This document shows positions 48,485 to 59,205 of a DNA stretch of 64,000 nt, piece after piece; position 1 is the stretch's first letter; the number at the start of each line of letters is the position of its first letter. The stretch is from Exophiala sp. HKRS030. Lineage: Eukaryota; Ascomycota; Eurotiomycetes; Chaetothyriales; Herpotrichiellaceae. The stretch spans positions 3,100,001-3,164,000 of the forward strand of contig JAHWDD010000007.1 in the NCBI GenBank assembly GCA_023897205.1, in the 5' to 3' direction. Under the pieces are notes generated by a model that saw only the letters and a list, made by a program, of their open reading frames with translations, was not told the origin of the DNA and searched no databases. The translations under genes were made by a program, and so were the position numbers.

Positions 48485-50580
48485 AGTGGCGGAAATTTGT
48501 GGTAGAGTCCTGCTCTGTCCAAGAAAAAAGCAGAAAATCACCGAAAGAGAGAATGAATAGAAAGATAGACAGTTTGAAGGTTGGACCAGCAACTAAAGAA
48601 CGAAAGAAACTGCAGAATTCAAAGCAAAAGCACTGTGCTCAAGGAACAGCAGCAATTGCCTCGCTGATATTTATATGACATGGTCGCTCATCTGCGTATC
48701 ACATGTCCAAGACCAGAATGCTGGGTATTACTCCTGCCGAGTCGCCCTGAGCGATTGACTGGTGTCTTGAAAATTCCCAAATTGAGGGCCCTTGAAATTC
48801 CAAGGCTGCCATGGCTTCCAAGGCATACCAAGACACCCGCTTCCTCGCAAGTTGAAGCATTCAAGACCTACCGTCACACGCCTTGACAAGACTAAATTGT
48901 GTACCAAGAGTCCAAGACCTCCCTTTCGACATGTAGGAAATCAGACTATGCAGGCGGAGAGCCGCGCAGAAAGTAGAGCAACTGCCCAAGACCGATCAGC
49001 GTACCAAGCAGCCGCTGGTTGAATTCCAAGAAAGCCAAGCAGAAATGATTGGGGAAAGGAGCTTCTTTTGATGTTTTCGAGTTCAGCTTCAAACGTTGCC
49101 AATGTCAAAGCCAAGAAATTCCACTGAGCCCGCACGTGGCTCCGCCAAGTGCCAAGAGCGGATAATATCGCGAATCGACGTTGTCAATTCGCCAGGACCC
49201 CAGAAACCTGGGACTGATCGAAAACAACCTCGCTAGAAACTGCCTTGGCCCACGCGGAAGCTTTTGCTTCTCCCAACTTCATGCACGGTAATGCTAGTCG
49301 CGGTCGTTGTGAAACACAACGTTTGGACCATCCCAAGCTATTCACACTTTGGGCAAGGAATGTTTAATGGAGTCATCTAAGCGCCTTGGTCTGCTGGTAT
49401 GTGCTCTCTTGCGAACTACTCTCACATCGTCAACCTCTTAGTGACACTGTGTCAAGCGAAGCGGTTGTTAACCAGGAGATAACGAAGTATTTTTTTCCGC
49501 TTTGTACTTTGCGCCTCTTGAAATACTGGCAAGTGTCGCGTATGCGTCTGCAGCCCAGAGACAGGGAAATATTACTTATTCACAGCAACGACTTACAAGT
49601 GCGGAGCGCTAGACACAGGAGATGGAGACACGTCGATAGGACATTGACGTACTGTGATATCTCTATCCTGGTTGCGACCTTCGGCGTCTCATCTTCGCCT
49701 CAACTTGGCCACTTCAATCCACTTCCAGGCCTATGCGGCCAAAGCGTCGTGATCTCGCTAGAGGCTATTCTTTCCACTCTTCAATGCACAATAGAGGTTC
49801 TGGACCGCTCTCCACTTGTTACAGACGTTGAATACCCCGGCACTTCATATCCTTCCGCGAGAGGGCCGGCTCTCATATCTGATACAATACGATGCTTCAC
49901 GAAGGCGACGTCTGTGCTCATTCGCACTTGGCACAACCCGTGAGCAGTACAAGTTGGCCAGAAACTGAACCCAGCATTTCTCTCGAAGCCGTCTTAACCG
50001 GTACCTTCTCGAAGGAACCAACGCCCCGTCGATATCTAGCGCCTGGCCTTTGCGGTGTTTGAGGAGAGGCGCTGGTGACGACGCTAGCCATGAATCCATG
50101 GCCGAGGAACCGAGTCTTAGCCTGGTCGGGGAGTCCAGATGGCGAACAGGCTGTATCAATTCCATCGATCTGGCCGGGTATTCTTGCCCTTGGTTTGTGC
50201 GGCGGCTCCTTTTCGCTCAACTCGCAAACTCAGAGTCGACGCCGAGCACACATCATACAATCTGAAGCGTCGACAGGTGGAATGGGAGGTACTTGGTACC
50301 TTGGTATCTTGGTATCTCTATGACAATATGGCCCCTTCTCCTGGTTGGCATTGGGAGACGGGGAGTATGTCAACTATAAGGATACTTGTTCGACGACCAG
50401 CAGATGACTCGAGAAAAGCATACAGTAAGATCTTTTCAAAGCTTTACGACTGGTTCCGAAGGTGACATCTATTGTGTCCCCGTACTATCTCATCATATCT
50501 CTATCTTGCCTATTACTTCTCGGGCAGAACCTTGATTCAGCCTTTTCAAAGCCCCTTGATATAAACATCTCTACAAAATC
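48485..50580. other. Intergenic, 2.1 kb
   Basis: No gene I can support. Minus-strand frames at 49845-50220 are open but match no family known to me. The region serves as divergent upstream sequence for the two secreted-protein genes at 48484 (minus) and 50581 (plus). Confidence 0.5.
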
Positions 50581-51692
50581 ATGCGTATAACGGATCGTTC
50601 CTCACATTCCCTACGACGATCCCGTCATCCGTTCAAGCCCCATCACCTACTCCTAACGCTCCTGTCCCTCTCGTCAGTCGTCAAGGCACAAGATGACGAC
50701 GAACCAACATCATCAGCTGCACAAAGCACAACGCCATTCACCGACCCACTTACAGCCTTGCCCATGCAACGCTTCTTCGGAGCTCGTACACAGTTCGGCT
50801 TCGCCATGGCTCTGCCTGCCTCATCCACGACGTCAACTTCCTTCATCGGCCAGCTCTCGTTTCCCCTGGTGGGAGGCCAGGGCTGGGGTGCGTTTGGAGT
50901 GACTGGGGATATGGAGGGAAACTTCATCCTCGCAGTGTGGCCGGACGGTCTCGGCGGGGTCATGGCATCGTTTCGCCAGGCTACCAACGAAGACAACCCC
51001 CAGAGGTATTTGGGAACTTCGCTGTACGACCAATTGCAAACGCCGTGTCTGTCAGCAATACACAGTTGACCTATACGTTCCTCTGCGAGGAGTGCCTGAA
51101 CAGCACTCTGGGCCTTGGCCCTGAAGCCACAGCTGGCAATGCTGTCATGGGTTGGGCGCTCTCAGAGCGCGCTGTGAGAGATCCTGCCAATCCCGCGGCC
51201 TTCTTGGGCTTTCATGAGCGCGGATTTGGTCCGTTCACGGCCAGGTTGGCTGATGCAAGGACAACAGCCTTTGAGACTGTGGCCGCTACGGCAGGGCTAC
51301 CTGTGCAGAACTCAGGGAATGCTGTCCCTGCTGCTGTGAATGTGTTCGATGGTGAGGGCGATAGTGGAGAGAGTGGTGACGAAGGAGGTGGTGGTGGCAG
51401 CGACGATGATGATGATGACGACGACTTCTTCGGAGTTGCTGCCGCTGGCACTGGAGCTACAGGTGCCGCGACTGGTGCTACTACTGGTACTGGCGTCGCC
51501 ACTGGTGTTGGTCAAACAAATGCTGGTGCAGCAGCCAACAATGGTGCAGCGGCGGCGGCCGCCGCTGGATCGGCCGTTGGGACTGGCGCGAGGACCGGTA
51601 ACGGCGCTGCTACTGGCACTGTCAGAGGTGGTGGCCAGGGCAATGCCAGCAACGATGACGACGGCGATGATGATTCTGACGATGACGACTAA
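50581..51692 (+). CDS. Secreted CDH-type cytochrome (DOMON) domain protein, one frameshift
   Basis: The N-terminus has a long basic region and a hydrophobic core (HHLLLTLLSLSSVVKAQ), consistent with a signal peptide. The following domain matches the haem-binding cytochrome of cellobiose dehydrogenases and related DOMON proteins: TQFGFAMALP, TSFIGQLSFPL, GWGAFGVTGDMEGNFILAVWP, VMASFRQATN, VRPIANAVSV, LTYTFLCEEC, MGWALSERAVRDPANPAAF and GFHERGFGPF, whose His is a plausible haem ligand. The frame breaks at the CCCCC run 50997-51001: one extra C converts NPQRYLG into NPPEVFGNFAVRP. After the domain there is no dehydrogenase or cellulose-binding module; instead a Gly/Ala/Thr-rich tail is bracketed by acidic blocks (SDDDDDDDDFF near 51400 and DDDGDDDSDDDD at the end). 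It probably acts outside the cell as an electron carrier or sugar binder. Confidence 0.8.
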
Positions 51693-52981
51693 GGGGAGCA
51701 AGCAAAAATGACGATTTAAGGTTCACACGAGACGTTCTGAAGGGGATGCAGGTTTTCTAGGTTATAGGCGTATAAAGTACTCGATTTCATCCCAATCAAA
51801 AGAAATTCAGTGTAAATGTTCCCCCTGGCCATCGTTGAAGAGGCTTCTACCGCTCATCATAGTCGGCATGATCATCTAGAGCGCTCCTTAGAGAGGTCTT
51901 CTTAGGACTTATTAGCCGCCTTGATTCACTTCCAACTACTTCGTTAATTAGATCCCTGCCCTCTCACGTGGGCCTTGAGGTACGGCGAAGGCCTTAATCA
52001 GCCCCCCAAGCCACAAGCGAATATCAAACGTCGTAAAGTACCGAGTCTTTGCAACCCCGGACGTCAGTTACAGGAGGTTAACTTGTCTGTTTCGTGAGCA
52101 TCGGCTGGTAACAAGGGTCTGCTCTGGAAGATTCTGCTGATATGGGGCCGTATGCCCTAAGTCGGGAATTTGTCAACGGTGAAGATAGACAGACGCTGTC
52201 ATCTAGGCTACGCCAGGGCTAGCATCGGCTACGGTGAGTATAGGCATATTCTCGGGTTTGACCAAGGGATCGAGGTTGCCGCCAACGACTCGATGAGACC
52301 CATGAATCTTAACATCAAGACTTTTGTTCGATGCAAGGCCGTGCAAATGCTAGAGGTATCAGTTATGTATGTATACTATGTGTGGTTTGAAAATTAGATA
52401 TATTCGAGACTAAAATGAGCTGTGTTCTCCTGCTTGGACGTGTCCATTGCCCATAATCTGTGACAGAATGTATCATACCAACCTGTCTCACGGTCAACCC
52501 AACTGAATAATAAGATCTGCAGAGATGAGATCAGACAGAACAGGAGCATTCAAGCTAGATGGAAAAGTAGGTGCGTGATATCCTTGCAACTGCCAGATGC
52601 AGGTATAGCCCAAGTCGTATGACTGCCTCCCAGATGGAATTCCGATAATTTTCGCAGATAGACGGATGACTTGTCTGCCGTGTTTGAGTGAAGTCGACAT
52701 TGCTGCCCACCGATCAGTCAATGTCCAAAGTGCGTGGGTGGAATCGTCGTGTCTAAAAACGTCCAATCGACCAAATCCGATACATCATCCGCGGAGATTA
52801 GGTCATTATGCCTCCTGCTTTTCTCTGGTTCGTGATCATGATACAATCAAAGATGTTCGTGACATGCCCACGGCCAGATTGGTAGCTCTTGAATGGATTG
52901 CTCTGGGGGACGATACGCCCCGTTGGAAAAGAAAAGTCGTGCAATCTTCCCATATTCCTCAGCCGACGAAATATGCCAAAC
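51693..52981. other. Convergent intergenic region, 1.3 kb
   Basis: Nothing recognisable between the DOMON gene and the acetyltransferase (convergent). The open frames are short and antisense-like. Confidence 0.5.
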
Positions 52982-53665
52982 TCAAGGCTTCGTCTGTGGT
53001 TCTCGAATCATACAGAACAAATCGCACGCGACACCGTCGTCGTCACAGACCATCTTCTTTGCCAATTGGAATCCCATCTTCTCATAGATGGCGATATTAG
53101 GCTTGTCACGCGAGCTCTCCAGGTAGCACTTCCTCCCCTCTTTATCGGCCATCTCGGTCACAACATCGAACAGCTTACGTCCGATGCCTTTTCCTTGAAT
53201 CCCCGGCCGCACGGTGACGATGTTGCAGAAGTAGTAGCCCTCGGGGTCTGTCCACAACTCAGCCTGAGCAGCCGCCTGTTCCCTCTTCCAGATATAATAC
53301 CGCTTGGTGTTCAACCCTCCTCTACCGCCAAATCGAACAAGATTCAACCCTTGCTTGAACCACAGGACGTAGGAATCCCACCACTCCAGCCACGATTGCT
53401 TCGTGTTCACATTGGCGGGCTTCATCCACATGCCCACGCCGATGACTTTGCCCTCGGGATCCTCGGTGTCCTTAGCGACGTGGAAAAGCGCGTGTCGCAT
53501 GCCCCAGTCGCATTTGGCCTTGAGACTGGCAAAGTTCCGCTCCTTGTTGAAGTTCTCGTGGTCAAATGCCCATTGGAAGTACGGGTCTTCGGCAAATGCC
53601 AGTTGAATGCATTCGACCACCGACGAGATGTCAGATGGCGCGATTGGTTTGATCTCTATCGCCAT
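52982..53665 (-). CDS. GNAT-family N-acetyltransferase
   Basis: Single-exon protein of 227 aa. The acetyl-CoA binding motif A is VRPGIQGKGIGRKLF (about residues 150-165), preceded by the beta-4 strand YYFCNIVT and followed by CYLESS and NIAIYEKMGFQL, the usual GNAT motif B. An N-terminal acceptor part (MAIEIKPIAPSDISSVVECI) completes the fold. The length matches the fungal family of puromycin/small-molecule acetyltransferase-like proteins. No signal peptide. Substrate cannot be told from sequence. Confidence 0.9.
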   Translation of the reverse strand: MAIEIKPIAPSDISSVVECIQLAFAEDPYFQWAFDHENFNKERNFASLKAKCDWGMRHALFHVAKDTEDPEGKVIGVGMWMKPANVNTKQSWLEWWDSYVLWFKQGLNLVRFGGRGGLNTKRYYIWKREQAAAQAELWTDPEGYYFCNIVTVRPGIQGKGIGRKLFDVVTEMADKEGRKCYLESSRDKPNIAIYEKMGFQLAKKMVCDDDGVACDLFCMIREPQTKP

Positions 53666-54779
53666 GGTCGTCCAGAGCGGCCTGACTTATCGTTTCCCTC
53701 TGCAATGTCACTCAAGTGTCTCTTTGCCGTGTTATACGCAGACCAGATAGTGCACGTCTAGTTGGGAAGGACGTTGTGGTGCTACGGTGAAGGTGAGCTT
53801 GTAGTGGCTCGTACCAAGCAAACTTGAAAACGAATGAAAGTTTCTCTTCTTCTCCAGCCAACGGTTGCTTCGGTGGCTCAGACGCGTACGAGAGTCGGGG
53901 CTTTGGACCAACTTCCAAGAGATAACCTTTTCCTCTTTTGCTGACCTTTAATCACTTCTCAAGAGACCAACCAACTAACTACGGCTAGTTAGTAGTGTCC
54001 GTGTGTCCCTTCTGCGAGTTTCTCGGTTAGCGGCCAGGATTCCCCGGAGAAGAGCGATTCTGTTCACAGGCAGTAGATCCGAGCATCCAAGTCGGCTCCA
54101 CAAGGCAATGGGACTCGGATCTTTCTGAGTCACCTGGGTTGAGCACTTGGTCCGAGATCGAGGGGCCTATGGTCTTAATGGCAATGAGAGTGGTTTTTAC
54201 TTCTGTTCCTTGTACATCGAAAGACTTGACCAAGTTGTGCCGCCAGTACAAGCCTACAAGGCCACCACTGCAATCTTGAATCGTCGCGAAGAAACAGCCC
54301 TCATATTATATGAGTGCAGATGGGGCGAATGCAATTCAAGACGGGGTATCATTAATCTATGCATTCTCACTTGTACAGTAACCTGAAGCTCAACTAGCCC
54401 GATCCCAGCAAACTAAATCACATCCAAGAACAGCCGAATACTCGAAAAGAACCCATCTACTTGTACAATTCAAAGAAGAGAAGGTGAAGTAAGCATCGAT
54501 GCCGCCTTTTTAGAACGCACAAAAAGCCAGATAGAAAATTGAGCAGGAATTATTATCGTCATCGTCAAGTCGTGAGTCGTGAGTCGTCAGAGTGTCCTAC
54601 AATGTGTCGTGCATGTTGTCGTCGCTGTTAAGCACGAGCTGTTTTCACAGCTATTCAGCCGGAAAACATGTGGCGACTTCAAGAACGTGCAAACTCCTTC
54701 AGCCGTCTGTGTGTGCAAGATGTGTAATGAACGCAGCTGGCGTTCAAGTAGGCAGCGAATAGCGGACCATGTTATGGAC
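53666..54779. other. Intergenic, 1.1 kb
   Basis: No gene seen. It includes a CTAACTAACTACGGCTAGTTAGT palindromic stretch near 53968-53995 (described by its ends CTAACTA and TAGTTAG), of the kind common in this window. Confidence 0.5.
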
Positions 54780-56785
54780 TCATAAACGCCAGATACTGGC
54801 GTCGCGCTGTTGCGAGTCATCCATTGATGCAAGGTCTTCCAGCCAAGCCGAATCGATGACTTGAGATATGTTCCAACGATGGGCCACATTCATTTCAAGA
54901 CACCTATCGACAAGATCATATGCATCATCACCCCCTTTGTCGCGCAGTTTGTCACGATTCCAGTCGCCGGACAGGATAGCCATGACAACCCGTGGTTGGA
55001 AGACATCCTGGAATGGCCGTGAGCCAACGAGCATACTGTATACACAAACGCCGTATGCCCATATGTCGACAGCAGGAGAGACAATGGACCGCTCTGCTGC
55101 TGCATCGTCGTCCCCTCTCGATGCAATTCGTAAAATTTCTGGGGCGGCATATTCAAGACTGCCGCCAGTGAAGGCCGAAGACGAGGTATCCGCTGGACCG
55201 ATGTGCTTCTGGGGCGGTCGATCCGAATCATGCAGAGAGGGACTAGGCGGTCCTGAATGGTTGTCATGGGATAGCCACTCGGCCATCCCAAAATCGCAAA
55301 CCCGAAGACGTCCTGGCTGGCCGTCCACAGTGGGCTCAATTAAACAGTTCTCAAGCTTGATGTCCCGGTGGACAACTCGGGCATCCAGGTGAAGGTAGCT
55401 GAGTGCGACGGCCAGCTGGTAAGAATAGCTTCTAGCCATCTCAACTGGCAGTCCCTTGCGATTGGCTCTAACAAGATCGAACAAGGTTCCACCAGTGTTC
55501 AGTGGGATAAAACAAAAGGTCGCTTCATCAAGCTTGTACACTGCCTCGAGGGCAGGATGTTTGGATGATCGAGGAACCGCCAAAGCTCGACTTCATGTTC
55601 GAATTCAGCTTGTGCTTGGTCGTTCTCTGACTCGGACTTGCCGTCAATCCTGCGTCGGACTATCTTCACTGCTAGTTTTCGATGTTGACCATCTTTGAGT
55701 TGAGTCACCTCTTTGATCGTGCTGAAGCCGCCGAATCCAATCTGCTTGCCGAGGACATAATCATCACCAATTGTTTGCCCCTCGGCATCTACAGCTTGTG
55801 GACCGGGGTCATTGGTATCACCGGTGCCACCACTGCTCATGGAGAAGCCTCGAAGGTATGACGACGCTGCAGATCTAGGTGATCGTGTTGAGCTGATGGT
55901 ATCTTGCCGGGAAGATCGACTGTTGATATCACGCAAACTCCTGTTGCGCAGGCTGCCGGCTCGGGCAAAGAAATCTTGCGGTGATGCCGAGAATTCTCCA
56001 TCTTTCCAACGCTGGGAGGCGGTGCGACGAAAAGATCTAGGCTCGTCATATGAGAAGGCTTGTTCACCGGTTGGGGAAGCCACAGTAGGGGAAAGCAACG
56101 CATTTTCATCCTCACGAGGAGTTATGGGTTGTTCGGTAGGAGACAAAGTAGAATCTGAAGTCAGGGACATAGGCTTGGCGAGGTCGACTTGAGACTCTCT
56201 GGCCATCTCATCGACCGTCCTCTGCAATAACGGAAATCGTGCTTCGCCAATACGCGGCTGTTCGCGCGGAGGTGTCGTGGAATACCTTGGTAAGTGACGG
56301 CCTGTGTTTGGATCGTAATGTGTGCTCTCTGATTCACTATGTGGGCGAGCCTGTGTCTTGCTATTGGAGAAGCTTTGTTGCACACTTCTTCCCTTCCTGT
56401 TCTCGCTGTCAACCGTCCTCCCCAGAGAGTGCCGAGTTTGTTGAACCGAGGGTGAGTTTGCTTGATCGTCGAAGCTTATAGAGACGTGGCGATGCCGCAT
56501 AAAATGGTCGATATAGGACGAGGACGATTCAACGCCATCCTCGCTCGGGGCATTGTCTGTAAGGGACGGAATAGGAACAGGCGGCGTTGCTACCGGACGG
56601 ATGGTGTCTTGACTTGTGGCAGAGCCTCGATAGGGAGGACGCGAATGAAGCGCAGTGCTTTCTGTGGTAGGACGCCCTTCTGCTCCGTGACCTCCACGTT
56701 GGGTAGAGTGGGTGTAATCATCTCCAGTATCGGTATTGAGACGTAGGCCTGTGAAGTTCTGAATGTCATTGTCAGCCTGCGCCAT
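54780..56785 (-). CDS. Ser/Thr protein kinase with long disordered N-terminus, one frameshift
   Basis: Kinase of unknown pathway, near 670 aa. The start is taken at 56785 (GCGCCATGGCGCAG); the frame is open 17 codons further. The first 330 or so residues are Ser/Thr/Pro-rich and likely disordered, with many SP/TP sites. The kinase domain starts at DDYVLGKQIGFGGFSTI (Gly loop), has VKI (the Lys), VVHRDIKLENCL (catalytic loop), VCDFGM (DFG), SLEYAAPEIL (APE) and VDIWAYGVCVYSMLVG. The frame breaks at about 55551-55556, between HPNIL and LEAVYKLDEATFCF; one missing base in the TGCCC region explains it. Without correction the ORF ends before the active site. The sequence resembles fungal kinases with an inserted DFG-to-APE loop, but I cannot name the orthologue. 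Confidence 0.85.
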
Positions 56786-59205
56786 GGCGCAGCCGACGGT
56801 GTTTAGTCCGCGGAGGTTGGGAAGTAATAGTCGCAAATAGGTGAGGAAGTAGAGTTGATCTCAAATTGGAGCTGGGCACCAGAAGATGACTCAACTTGGA
56901 CGTTGCAACTTGATACAAGAATTGCAGAATTCAAGTCGCTGCCTCTCGAGGTGGAAGCAAGTAAAAAGTCTGACATCCACGTGCAAACGGGTAGTTAGTT
57001 AGAGTAAAAGCGGGCAGATATCCAGCATTAACCGTTCAGTGCCAGACTGCCAGTGCAGGCCCCTCGGGCCTTTAGGCCAGGCATTAGTGGGTATGCAAAG
57101 CCTAATTTAGGCGTGGGGAGGTGGAGGTGGCTGTGCCTAGGGGCCCTAAAGGCTCGGATTGAGTTGAGCGGCGAAAGTTTCGTCCAGGGTAGGCGGCATG
57201 GTGACTGGTCAGGCGCCACCAAAGCATCGTAATCGTAGGTTTTCAAGTTCTCGTGCTTCTCGCCGGCCAGAGGGCATTCATCGTGTCACTGGTTGCCATT
57301 GGTAGCCTGGAGGCTGCTCACCAACTAACTAGTTGAGTAGCTTGGTCACAGTAGGATGCCGAGAAGTGAGGAGATGGTGAAGTCGACAAGAAGAAACCTT
57401 GATGGTTTATTCCGAATGGTGGGTTGGCGAGTGGGAGAAACAGTCAGAGAGGGAAATCCGGAGTGAGACTTGATGACATTTTAGTTTTTTCTTCTGATGG
57501 AGCGTGGAATGATAAAGAATAAAATCATCAATTGCATCATCTTACAGCCTGACGCGGATCAGAAGTCGACCAACTAACGGCACGTCTACCTGCATTTCTG
57601 AAGTTTTTTAGTTGTCCTCGTGATTGACGTGTCCTGCACTGGAGAAGTTCCTACTCAGATGCCCGAAAGGCCTTCGGCCTCTAACAACAAATATGATCTG
57701 TAGCACCATATCATCACTTGGCCGTCACGCCTGGGATCATCTTGCTCAATTATGGCAAGAGGACGAAGGCGCCATGCAAGTATCTAGTCAGACTGACAAT
57801 CTCAAGTTGTAGGTCAGGTGTTGAGAACGACCGTAAATTAGGCACTTGGAGATCTGTGAGGCTGTGAAATAATCCCACACATCTACAATGTGAGTCTTTA
57901 GTTCGTCACGAGCAAAAAGCCAATGCCCATGATTAGCCGCCGCCGCCGCCTAAGGGGCATCCTCATAAGCAGGGCGAAGCGCCAAACGGGGCAGGGGAAG
58001 CCTGTCAGAGGCTCGGAGGAGCAGCACGAGGGGCCTAAGGAGCCCTCGGCCTTGCCGCCTCAAAGTGTCAGGAGGTTAGCCTGAAGAGCTTGGGGAGGAA
58101 GTACTAAAGTACCCAGGTACAGACTAACTACTAGGTACTAGGTACTGTACCTTGACTCACTACGGAGTCCAGTGGACGGAGTACGGAAGAGGGAGTACGG
58201 AGTACCTTGATAAACAAGAACAAGAGTCCCTCGGCACGGGCTCTAGCCTCCAACTAAAGCAACCAAGACCAACAAGGCTCGTCCCAGCTAAATAACCACG
58301 TCTGACACGACAATACTTGCAAGCTTTGCCCCGGATTTACCCTGAAATGACTCTGATTTGCCTTGATTATCCCCTTCTCGCCAGTGCTCGCCCACGCTCG
58401 CCTTCTTGTTCGAATACGAGTGGCAGGAATCACAAGGCGTTTAATGACTGTCCGACAAGGCGTCTTTACCTCCACAGTTGGATGCTATCATTGGCTCCCT
58501 GGGCTGAAACAATCTTGGATCTGTGAGTGCACGGGAGCTGCCAGGGACCTGGCTTTTTTTGGCACCCTAAGTCAGGGGAATTCGCGAGTTTGAGGGTGTT
58601 CCAAGTCCACAATCCACACAATCCTAGAGACTTTGCAGTCTGCAGTCCGCAGACTCGCAACTTGCCAACTTGTGATCGCTGTCAGGCGTGTCCTACGAAT
58701 CTACCACCGCATCCATCACTCTCTTGGTCATCTTGGATCATTGAACGGCTATGCTCTCGACTTTGTTGCTTCGTGTGCATTCCCATTGACTTGTTTCTCA
58801 CATACCATCCACCTGACGCCTCTGCACATTGACGATCCTCTAGTGCTCGACACTCAACATCAACCTAATTCCACCGTCCACTGTTCACTATCCTACGCCA
58901 CAATTCCACCCGCACTCAGCGGCTGCGCAAGCTGTCCAACTCGTGTCTGTCTTTTCCACCCAACTTGCAACGCGTCGCTCCTTACCGTCGTGCCGGTCCT
59001 CCTTCGTCTGGCTTTTTAAAGTCAAACAAAACCGTCGCCAGCCTGTCTCTCGCCGCTACCCTGACCCATCAAACAGCTCACAAACGACGCCTTCCTCCTA
59101 TTTAAACAAAAGTTGAACATTTTTCTCTATGCGACCTGAATTGCGACGAAGCCCGTCGATCTCCAAGGGCTTGCATATAACGCGACTTCTGACATCGACT
59201 CCCAG
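56786..59205. other. Intergenic, 2.4 kb, palindrome-rich
   Basis: Divergent upstream region between the kinase and Tea4/Bud14 genes. No gene is supported. It contains several GC palindromes built on AGGCC/CGGCCT (57055-57155, 57655-57685, 57945-58060), and CTAACTAG and GTACC words. At 58110-58207 it is a dense run of GTACTAGGTACT and TACGGAGTA words. From 58.2 kb on the sequence is pyrimidine-rich, like a long leader of the Tea4-type gene. Confidence 0.5.
58110..58207. repeat. Palindromic GTAC / TACGGAGTA cluster
   Basis: Interleaved words ACTAAAGTACCC, CTAGGTACTAGGTACTGTACC and ACGGAGTACGG, including one perfect TACGGAGTA at 58196-58204. It could form short hairpins, and resembles the cluster at 26211-26458. 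Confidence 0.6.

Noticed and set aside
49845..50220. Minus-strand open frames as an enzyme fragment
   Set aside because: Suggestive words only; no motif could be tied to a family.
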